Below, one piece after another: positions 46,748 through 52,935 of a stretch of 52,935 bases of DNA; within the stretch, counting starts at the first letter, position 1, and the number at the start of each line of letters is the position of its first letter. The translations under genes and the position numbers were made by a program. The notes below the pieces were generated by a model, which worked only from the letters and a program-made list of their open reading frames with translations, did not search any database and was not told the origin of the DNA. The stretch is from Cryobacterium sp. PH31-AA6 (GTDB taxonomy: Bacteria; Actinomycetota; Actinomycetes; Actinomycetales; Microbacteriaceae): the NCBI RefSeq assembly GCF_030063195.1, contig NZ_JASISS010000023.1, positions 1-52,935 of the forward strand. Direction: 5' to 3'.

Positions 46748-47422
46748 ATGGCATCGACAGCAAAAGCGGCTGCCCCGCCCAGGGTGCGCCTGAACCGGGA
46801 CCGCGTGCTCCATACCGCAATCGCCCTGGCCGACACGGCCGGGATTGACGCGCTCACCATGCGCAGGCTCGGCGAGGAACTCGGCGTCGAGGCCATGTCG
46901 CTGTACAACCACGTCGCCAACAAGGACGACCTCCTCTACGGCATGATCGACCGGGTCTACAGCGAGATCGACCTCCCGTCCGACGAAGAGGAGTGGAAAA
47001 CGGCCCTGCGCAAACGGTCGATCTCTTTTCGAGACGCGCTGTCTCGCCACCCCTGGGCCACCGGGCTGAAGGATTCCGGCACGCAACCCGGACCGTCCAC
47101 GCTCCGGCACCACGACCGCGTGATCGGCACCCTCCGGAACGGCGGGTTCTCGGTCGCCCTGGCAGCCCACGCGTTCTCGGCCGTCGACAGCTACATCTAC
47201 GGCTTCGCGATGCAGGAGAAGTCCTTGCCATTCACGACGGAAGCGGAGTCCGCCGCGATGGCGCAGGTCTTCCTGGCCAATCTGCCCGGCGACGAGTACC
47301 CCTATCTCGCCGAACTCACGACACAACACGTTCTCCAGCCCGGCTATCGATACGCCGACGAGTTCCCATTCGGCCTCGATCTCCTCCTCGATGCCCTCGA
47401 GCGTCGCCTCGCCGGGCCGTGA
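46748..47422 (+). CDS. TetR family transcriptional regulator
   Basis: A 224-aa repressor. The N-terminal DNA-binding region contains [45 protein letters not shown], an excellent TetR helix-turn-helix. The C-terminal ligand domain is of the TetR_C type with [17 protein letters not shown]. It likely controls the divergent DUF4386 gene and itself through the operator array. A GGAG lies upstream of ATG 46748. The ligand is unknown. Confidence 0.92.
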   Translation: MASTAKAAAPPRVRLNRDRVLHTAIALADTAGIDALTMRRLGEELGVEAMSLYNHVANKDDLLYGMIDRVYSEIDLPSDEEEWKTALRKRSISFRDALSRHPWATGLKDSGTQPGPSTLRHHDRVIGTLRNGGFSVALAAHAFSAVDSYIYGFAMQEKSLPFTTEAESAAMAQVFLANLPGDEYPYLAELTTQHVLQPGYRYADEFPFGLDLLLDALERRLAGP

Positions 47423-47472
47423 ACTCCGGGGTCGGCGCAGCGGCAATCCGACTTCAGCGGCAGAATGGGGGC

Positions 47473-47793
47473 ATGAAGGCAGAAATTCTCTACATCGCTG
47501 ACTGCCCGAACTCGGCGGCCGCCGGCGTCGTGCTCAGGGACGCGCTGAATCAGACCGGGCATTTCGAGGTCGTGATCGACTTTCGCCTACTCACCTCGGG
47601 CGAGGAAGCCGCCGCGTCACCGTTCGCCGGGTCACCCACCATCCTGCTGGACGGTGTGGATGCGTTCCCGACGAGCGAGCGAGTCACGGATTTGGCCTGC
47701 CGGGTCTATCGAAGCGGCCAGGGACCGGCCGGAGTGCCCTCGACCGGCGACCTCGTCGAGGTCATCCGCGAACGATCGGGCACGTCGACCTGA
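47473..47793 (+). CDS. Small thioredoxin-like protein with CxxS motif
   Basis: A 106-aa cytoplasmic protein with the start of a thioredoxin fold, EILYIADCPNSAAA. It has one active-site cysteine followed by serine (CPNS), i.e. a monothiol motif. GSPTILLDGVDAFP supplies the cis-Pro-like loop, and a second cysteine occurs in DLACRVYR. Related proteins are found near mercury or arsenic genes, but the role here is unknown. It lies about 50 bases after tetR and converges on the MerR gene. Confidence 0.7.
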   Translation: MKAEILYIADCPNSAAAGVVLRDALNQTGHFEVVIDFRLLTSGEEAAASPFAGSPTILLDGVDAFPTSERVTDLACRVYRSGQGPAGVPSTGDLVEVIRERSGTST

Positions 47794-47842
47794 CCCGGAC
47801 CTGCCACGCCCGGCCGCACCCGGCCGCGCCCGCCGACCGACA

Positions 47843-48226
47843 TCACTGGCGGCGCAGAAGTTCCAGGAACTCATCGGCCATGGCGAGCTGTTCCTCCAGC
47901 TTCGCCCGGCGCTCCACGGCCTGCGCGATGAAGGTCTCCAGTTCGGAGCGGACGACCGCATCACGGGCACCCTCGCCGTCGAGCACGTCGATGATCCGCA
48001 GCAGATCGGTCATCTCCTCGAGCGAGAACCCGAGCGGTTTCATCCGGCGAATCAGGATCAGCCGGGACAGGTCGTCCCGGCTGTAGATCCGGAATCCGCC
48101 CTCGGTGCGGCCGGACGCCTTGAGCAGGCCGACCTCGTCGTAGTGCCGAATCGTGCGCAGCGACAGCCCGGTCTTGTCGGCGAGCTCGCCGATGTGCATC
48201 GTCGGGTCCGATGTCCTTGCCGTCAT
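47843..48226 (-). CDS. MerR family transcriptional regulator
   Basis: A 127-aa regulator. The N-terminal winged helix-turn-helix has MHIGELADKTGLSLRTIRHYDEVGLL and FRIYSRDDLSRLILIRRMKPLGFSLEEM. A coiled-coil dimer helix follows (SELETFIAQAVERRAKLEEQLAMADEFLELL). There is no metal-binding cysteine, so it is not a metal sensor. The start may be ATG 48226 or 48199; the frame opens at 48253. It is divergent from the SulP gene, with a palindromic operator between. Confidence 0.88.
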   Translation of the reverse strand: MTARTSDPTMHIGELADKTGLSLRTIRHYDEVGLLKASGRTEGGFRIYSRDDLSRLILIRRMKPLGFSLEEMTDLLRIIDVLDGEGARDAVVRSELETFIAQAVERRAKLEEQLAMADEFLELLRRQ

Positions 48227-48256
48227 TCTTCGTACCAATCGTCGGAACTGCACTTA

Positions 48257-48272
48257 ACCCTAACGTTAGGGT
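48257..48272. promoter_or_regulatory. MerR-type operator
   Basis: ACCCTAACGTTAGGGT is a perfect 16-bp palindrome in the merR-sulP intergenic region. TAGTGT (48272-48277) on the plus strand resembles a -10 element and overlaps its edge. Confidence 0.7.
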
Positions 48273-48416
48273 AGTGTTGCACGGTCGGCTGACCTTCGCC
48301 GCCTCCCCTCCCTGTGCGACAGCGCCGGGAAGCGCATCGCAGCGCCCACCCTCGCACCCACACTCCACACCGGCTCCTTCTGGAATGCCGCCTGCCGGAA
48401 GGCCCCCATCACAATT

Positions 48417-49928
48417 CTGACCACTCCCCCCACGCCCAATCGCTACAAGGCCGAACCATCGGTCCTGACCGCGCTGCGCTCCCCGCGCCTGCTCACCCGT
48501 GAGGTTCTCGCCGGCCTCGTCGTCGCCATGGCGCTCATTCCCGAGGCGATCTCGTTCTCGATCATCGCCGGCGTCGACCCGCGGGTCGGGTTGTTCTCTT
48601 CGTTCATCATGGCCGTCTCGATCGCGTTCCTCGGCGGCCGGCCCGCGATGATCACCGCGGCGACCGGCGCCGTCGCGCTCGTCATCGCCCCGGTTGCCCG
48701 CGACTACGGCATGGAGTACTTCATCGCAACGGTGATTCTCGCCGGCGTGTTCCAGGTCGTCCTCGGCGTCCTCGGCGTGGCCAGGCTCATGCGCTTCATC
48801 CCCCGTAGCGTGATGGTCGGTTTCGTCAACGCCCTCGCCATCCTCATTTTCATCGCGCAGCTCCCCCACCTTCTCGGCGTGACCTGGCTGGTCTACCCGC
48901 TCGTCGCCGTCGGGCTGGTGATCATGGTCGTGATGCCCCGCATCACCAGGGTCATTCCCGCGCCTCTCGTCGCGATCGTGCTCCTCACCATCGCCACCGT
49001 CGTCACGGCCATCAACGTGCCCACCGTCGGCGACCAGGGCGCCCTGCCCAAGAGTCTGCCGGAGTTGTTCATTCCCAATGTTCCGCTCACCTGGGAGACC
49101 TTCGCGATCATCGCCCCCTTCTCCATCGCGATGGCCCTCGTCGGGCTGCTCGAGTCCCTGATGACCGCGAAACTGGTCGACGACATCACCGACACCCACT
49201 CCCGGAAGACCCGCGAGGCCTGGGGCCAGGGCGTCGCCAACATGCTCTCCGGCCTGTTCGGCGGCATGGGCGGCTGCGCCATGATCGGGCAGACCATGAT
49301 CAACGTGAAGGCCTCCGGCGCCCGCACCCGCATCTCCACCTTCCTCGCCGGCGTGTTCCTGCTCATCCTCGTCGTCGGCCTCGGCGACCTGGTCGCGATC
49401 ATCCCGATGGCCGCGCTGGTCGCCGTGATGATCATGGTCTCCGTGCTCACCTTCGACTGGCACAGCATCCGGCTGTCGACACTGAAGCGGATGCCGAAGA
49501 GCGAGACGACCGTCATGGTCGCCACCGTGGTGGTCGTCGTGCTCACCCACAACCTCGCGATCGGCGTCATCGTCGGCGTCATCGTCGCCATGGTCGCCTT
49601 CGCCCGCCGCGTTGCGCACTTCGTCAGCGTCGAACGCACCCTCCCGCTCGACGAGACCACCCCGACCGCGTACTACACGGTCACCGGAGAGCTGTTCTTC
49701 GCCTCCAGCAACGACCTCACCACCCAGTTCGAGTACGCGGTCGACCCCGACCGCATCGTGATCGACATGTCCAACTCCCACATCTGGGATGCCTCGACCG
49801 TCGCCGCCCTCGACGCGATCACCAACAAGTACGAACGTCACGGCAAGCGCGTGGTCCTGCTGGGCATGAACGAGGCCAGCACGACCATGCACAACCGCCT
49901 CGCCGGAAACCTGGGCGGCGAACACTGA
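48417..49928 (+). CDS. SulP family anion transporter with STAS domain
   Basis: An inner-membrane transporter of sulfate, bicarbonate or similar anions. The SulP signature includes AMALIPEAISFSIIAGVDPRVGLF, GGRPAMITAATGAVALV and GGMGGCAMIGQTMINVKASG. About ten helices are followed by a C-terminal STAS domain (IVIDMSNSHIWDASTVAALD). The first ordinary start is ATG 48528 (466 aa), which would cut into the first helix. The conserved N-terminal segment SVLTALRSPRLLTREVLAGL is encoded upstream in frame, with no ATG, GTG or TTG. I place the start at CTG 48417 (503 aa); ATT 48414 is another choice. Confidence 0.8.
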   Translation: MTTPPTPNRYKAEPSVLTALRSPRLLTREVLAGLVVAMALIPEAISFSIIAGVDPRVGLFSSFIMAVSIAFLGGRPAMITAATGAVALVIAPVARDYGMEYFIATVILAGVFQVVLGVLGVARLMRFIPRSVMVGFVNALAILIFIAQLPHLLGVTWLVYPLVAVGLVIMVVMPRITRVIPAPLVAIVLLTIATVVTAINVPTVGDQGALPKSLPELFIPNVPLTWETFAIIAPFSIAMALVGLLESLMTAKLVDDITDTHSRKTREAWGQGVANMLSGLFGGMGGCAMIGQTMINVKASGARTRISTFLAGVFLLILVVGLGDLVAIIPMAALVAVMIMVSVLTFDWHSIRLSTLKRMPKSETTVMVATVVVVVLTHNLAIGVIVGVIVAMVAFARRVAHFVSVERTLPLDETTPTAYYTVTGELFFASSNDLTTQFEYAVDPDRIVIDMSNSHIWDASTVAALDAITNKYERHGKRVVLLGMNEASTTMHNRLAGNLGGEH

Positions 49929-49991
49929 CCCACGCGGGCCCGGTCCGCGGGTGAACGGCAGGTGAACCCGTCCGCCCAACCTCCCACGATC

Positions 49992-50009
49992 CATAGATGA
50001 ACGTCTATG
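49992..50009. promoter_or_regulatory. ArsR-like operator upstream of arsC
   Basis: CATAGA-N6-TCTATG is an inverted repeat 32 bases before the arsC start. TATGCT (50006-50011) overlapping its right arm could be the -10 element. No arsR gene is in the window. Confidence 0.5.
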
Positions 50010-50040
50010 CTTTGGGTAGCCCCGATCAAAGGACCCCGCA

Positions 50041-50451
50041 ATGACCATCAAGCCCACCGTCCTCTTCGTCTGCGTGCACAACGCGGGCCGCTCGCAGATG
50101 GCCGCCGGCTACATGACGGCGCTCTCCGAGGGGCGCGTCGAGGTGCTCTCCGCCGGCTCCGCCCCGAAAGACCAGATCAACCCCGTCGCGATCCAGGCCA
50201 TGGCCGAGGAGGGCATCGACATCGCGAACAACGTGCCGAAGATCCTCACCACCGAGGCCGTCAAGGAATCGGATGTCGTCATCACCATGGGCTGCGGCGA
50301 CACCTGCCCGATCTTCCCCGGCAAACGCTACGAGGACTGGGAACTCGCCGACCCGGCCGGCCAGGGCATCGAGTCCGTGCGCCCGATCCGCGACGAGATC
50401 AAGGCCCGCATAACGGCCCTGCTCGCCGAGATTCTGCCCGCGACGGTCTAG
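50041..50451 (+). CDS. arsC: Arsenate reductase (LMW phosphatase type)
   Basis: A 136-aa cytoplasmic enzyme that reduces arsenate to arsenite. The P-loop nucleophile motif is CVHNAGRS (residues 11-18) and the second conserved region is ITMGCGDTCPIFPGKRYEDWEL. This form is usual in actinobacteria, where the electron donor may be thioredoxin or the mycothiol/mycoredoxin system. An ArsR-like inverted repeat precedes it. Its 3' end overlaps the convergent NUDIX gene by 53 bp. No arsenite exporter lies in the window. Confidence 0.9.
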   Translation: MTIKPTVLFVCVHNAGRSQMAAGYMTALSEGRVEVLSAGSAPKDQINPVAIQAMAEEGIDIANNVPKILTTEAVKESDVVITMGCGDTCPIFPGKRYEDWELADPAGQGIESVRPIRDEIKARITALLAEILPATV

Positions 50452-51133
50452 GTTCCGCCGCCTCCGGTTCGACGAGCCGGTCGCCGTCCCACGGCACCGC
50501 CCAGCCCAGCTCATCGAACATGCGCGACAGGACGATGGCCGTGAAACCCCAGACGAGCCGGCCGTCGACCGGGAAGGCCGGTGAGCGGTAGGTGCGGCCC
50601 TCAACCGAATGCTCGGTGCTCGCCCGGTTGGCCGGGTCGAGCAGATCAGCCACCGGCATCCGGAACACCTCCACCGTCTCGTCGTGGTCGACGGCCGCCA
50701 CCTCGGAGGGACGCGTCCACCACGCCGGCACGGGCGTGACCAGGTGATTGCTCACCGGGACCGAAAGGGCGGGCAGCGTTCCGAGGGGCTCGAGGGCGGC
50801 CGGGTCCAGGCCTGTCTCCTCGACGGCTTCCCGGAGCGCCGCGGCGATCGGGCCGTCATCGGATGCCTCGAGCCGGCCGCCGGGGAATGCGATCTGTCCG
50901 GGGTGGCTCGCCAGGGTCGCGGCACGCCGCAGCAGGAGCACGTCGAGATCGGGCGCGAGAATACCCTGCCGACGCGCCGGCACGGAGTCCAGCACGCCGA
51001 AGAGCACGAGCACGGCGGCGGGGCGCGCGCCCGAGGAATCGGGCAGCATGCGCGACAGGTCGACGTGCCAGTCGAGGCCGCGCTTGCACAGCGCCGCAAG
51101 CTCGGCGCGAGGGTCAGGGTGAACGGGCGGCAT
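50399..51133 (-). CDS. NUDIX hydrolase, CoA pyrophosphatase-like
   Basis: A 244-aa cytoplasmic pyrophosphohydrolase. The segment ATLASHPGQIAFPGG is the NuCoA signature, followed by the NUDIX box GGRLEASDDGPIAAALREAVEETGL, here with an ordinary REAVEETGL core. It probably hydrolyses CoA or acyl-CoA to 4'-phosphopantetheine and ADP. A C-terminal basic/acidic extension is encoded antisense to the end of arsC. The start at 51133 fits the family. Confidence 0.88.
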   Translation of the reverse strand: MPPVHPDPRAELAALCKRGLDWHVDLSRMLPDSSGARPAAVLVLFGVLDSVPARRQGILAPDLDVLLLRRAATLASHPGQIAFPGGRLEASDDGPIAAALREAVEETGLDPAALEPLGTLPALSVPVSNHLVTPVPAWWTRPSEVAAVDHDETVEVFRMPVADLLDPANRASTEHSVEGRTYRSPAFPVDGRLVWGFTAIVLSRMFDELGWAVPWDGDRLVEPEAAEPRPSRAESRRAGPLCGP

Positions 51134-51281
51134 GCCTCCAGCCTACGTATTCCCCCTGCTTACCCGGCGGGCGCCGTTCTCCGCCCGGGCACACTGCGTT
51201 CAGGTCGCCGTTACCGGGCGGCAACCTCGGGCGACTTGTCTGGTCTGCGGGTCGGGCGCCGGCCCCCATAAGGAGGACACG

Positions 51282-52862
51282 ATGAAGTACACGAAGATCG
51301 GTGTGACCACCGCAATGGGACTGGGCCTGGGCCTGGCCTTCCTCAGCGCGGCAACGCTTCCCGCGGCCGCGACCCCGGATCAGGGCAGTGCCGGCGTGGC
51401 AGCGAACTCCGCCTTCGGCATCCAGAACAATGTTCTCGCCGCGGGCCTCGAGCAGAGCCCCGTTGCCTGGGGTCAGCTCCCGCTGGCCAACCCGAACGGT
51501 GGAATCACGCACTACGGCTACAACACCGCCAACGGCGGCCCTCTCACTCAGGATGCGAACGAGGCCTTCAAGACCGAGCCGGACAAGAACGTCTACCTCA
51601 CTTTCGGCGGAAAGCACTACCTGTTCCAGGGCCACGAGGGCGGACCCCAGGGATACGTCACCCGGGTCAACCTCGACGAAACGGATCTGACCAAGCGGGT
51701 CACCCTGATTGCGGACACCCGGTCCGACGGTGCCGCAGTTCCCACCTTCGACGGCATCACCTGGGATCCGTTCACGCACCAGCTCCTCCTGGCCGCCGAG
51801 GCCGCGGCGCCGAAGGGCGGCGTCTTCGGCGTCACGCTCGACGACAACGGCGACCCGGTCGACGGCAAGATCGTCCCGCTTCCCGCGCTCGGTTCCGGTG
51901 GCTATGAGGGAATCCAGAACGACTCGGCCGGTAATGTCTGGCTGGTCGAGGACATCGGCGGTGCCAAGACCTCCGGCGGCAAGGTGCCCAACAGCTACGT
52001 CTACCGGTTCACCCCGACGGAGAAGGGCGACCTGTCCACCGGAACGCTGGAGGCACTGCAGGTGAGCCGCGGCGACGGTTCCGCGGTCACGGCCAAGCAG
52101 CTCGCGGACAACCCGTCGGACCAGTTCGTCACCGACCTGCACACGTACGGCGCGTCATTCAACACGAAGTGGGTCGCGGTCACCCTCGGCGCCGACAACG
52201 GGTCGACCGCCGCCGCAGCGGCAGCCGGTGCAACCCCGTTCAAGCGCCCCGAGAACGGTGTCTTCCGCCCGGGCACCAAGTTCGGGGAGTTCTACTTCAC
52301 CGAGACCGGTGACACCAACGAGAACAGCACCCTCCCCGGCGCGTACGGCGGCGTCTTCCGCCTGAGCCAGTCGTCCCCGACCGCCGCGACCGGCAAACTG
52401 TCCCCCGTATTCCTCGGCGACCTGGAGCACACGGGTCTGGACAACATCCAGTTCGCGACCAAGGACAAACTGCTCGTGGTCGAGGATGCCGGCGACTCGC
52501 TTCACGCCCAGCGCGACGCGCTCGACTCCGGCTACCAGCTCGACCTCTCCAAGAAGAACAAGAAGGCTCCAGAGGCCGTGCGCTGGCTGGCCGAAGGCCG
52601 CGACGCGTCCGCGACCTACGACCACAACACCAGCCCCGGCTACAACGACGGGGACAATGAGATCACCGGCATCCACGTGTCCAACGGCGACCCGACGGCC
52701 GCCGGCATCCTCGGCGCTGCGGACCCGCAGATAATGACGGGCGACTGGCGCACGTTCTGGACCCAGCAGCACGGTGACAATGTCACGTGGGAGCTGCACA
52801 CCGCGGCCGCCGCAGACTCACACGGCGACGGTCGGCACGACGGCAAGGACGACCGGGACTAG
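51282..52862 (+). CDS. Secreted PhoX/DUF839 family protein
   Basis: A 526-aa exported protein. The signal peptide ends near LPAAATP (about residue 31). The body is a beta-propeller of the DUF839/PhoX type, with FDGITWDPFTHQLLLAAEA, GGYEGIQNDSAGNVWLVEDIGG, GEFYFTETGDTNE, TGLDNIQFATKDKLLVVEDAG and the late NEITGIHVSNGDPTAAGIL. PhoX enzymes are calcium/iron alkaline phosphatases; whether this one is active is unknown. The C-terminus is His/Asp/Gly-rich. AAGGAGG precedes ATG 51282. The 73 bases after it contain nothing recognised. Confidence 0.83.
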   Translation: MKYTKIGVTTAMGLGLGLAFLSAATLPAAATPDQGSAGVAANSAFGIQNNVLAAGLEQSPVAWGQLPLANPNGGITHYGYNTANGGPLTQDANEAFKTEPDKNVYLTFGGKHYLFQGHEGGPQGYVTRVNLDETDLTKRVTLIADTRSDGAAVPTFDGITWDPFTHQLLLAAEAAAPKGGVFGVTLDDNGDPVDGKIVPLPALGSGGYEGIQNDSAGNVWLVEDIGGAKTSGGKVPNSYVYRFTPTEKGDLSTGTLEALQVSRGDGSAVTAKQLADNPSDQFVTDLHTYGASFNTKWVAVTLGADNGSTAAAAAAGATPFKRPENGVFRPGTKFGEFYFTETGDTNENSTLPGAYGGVFRLSQSSPTAATGKLSPVFLGDLEHTGLDNIQFATKDKLLVVEDAGDSLHAQRDALDSGYQLDLSKKNKKAPEAVRWLAEGRDASATYDHNTSPGYNDGDNEITGIHVSNGDPTAAGILGAADPQIMTGDWRTFWTQQHGDNVTWELHTAAAADSHGDGRHDGKDDRD

Positions 52863-52935
52863 GACCCGGCCCTGCAGTCCGCCCCGGGCTGCTCCGCGCG
52901 GGTGATTCACCCATTGCCGTCGGCAAACCGGGCAT

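Overview
The window looks like chromosomal DNA of a high-GC actinobacterium, most likely a Micrococcales member of the Microbacteriaceae type. This rests on the strong third-codon GC bias, frequent GTG starts, stop/start overlaps of the TAGTG, GTGA and ATGA kind, a perfect HspR (HAIR) operator before a Clp ATPase, an MhuD-like haem oxygenase, an actinobacterial-style ArsC, a 56-aa Cys-rich protein of an actinobacterial type, and three small secreted lytic-transglycosylase-like proteins. I see no rRNA, tRNA, CRISPR, insertion sequence or phage genes, and no gene-free stretch longer than about 220 bases.

Layout. 1-8940: acyl-CoA synthetase, thioredoxin-fold lipoprotein plus CcdA, glyoxalase-fold protein, methyltransferase plus MalQ, PfkB-type phosphofructokinase and a stand-alone LigD-type polymerase. 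9022-14216: lytic transglycosylase 1, the HspR-type ClpC ATPase, a small unknown protein, a DoxX-like protein, and a 56-aa Cys-rich protein behind a CsoR-like palindrome. 14217-20386: a Wadjet/MksBEF operon, jetA-jetB-jetC, followed by a 185-aa unknown gene exactly where jetD is expected. 20565-27529: an ECF vitamin transporter operon (lipoprotein, an EcfT-EcfA-EcfA fusion, S component) converging on cobalamin-dependent methionine synthase metH, which suggests cobalamin uptake. 27605-30457: transglycosylases 2 and 3 around an alpha/beta hydrolase; these two share an upstream leader. 30651-33229: arginine/ornithine catabolism (ctlX, ocd) with a divergent Lrp regulator.

33281-40813: phosphatase, Cys-repeat surface protein with a class F-like sortase, YjbR protein, luciferase-like oxidoreductase, ICMT-like methyltransferase, universal stress protein, MhuD-like protein, truncated AlkD-like gene and FadD. 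40973-45914: secreted LVIVD-repeat protein, DEAD-box helicase, a 78-bp palindromic element and a shikimate dehydrogenase-like gene. 45851-52862: DUF4386-type membrane protein with a divergent TetR regulator and an operator array, CxxS thioredoxin-like protein, MerR regulator with a divergent SulP transporter, ArsC, NUDIX hydrolase and a PhoX/DUF839 secreted protein.

The most noteworthy items are the Wadjet operon without jetD, the paired transglycosylase genes with a shared leader and 11-bp-phased direct repeats, the perfect HAIR operator, the triple ECF fusion next to metH, the 78-bp palindrome, and two genes (sortase, SulP) whose conserved N-termini lie upstream of any ordinary start codon.
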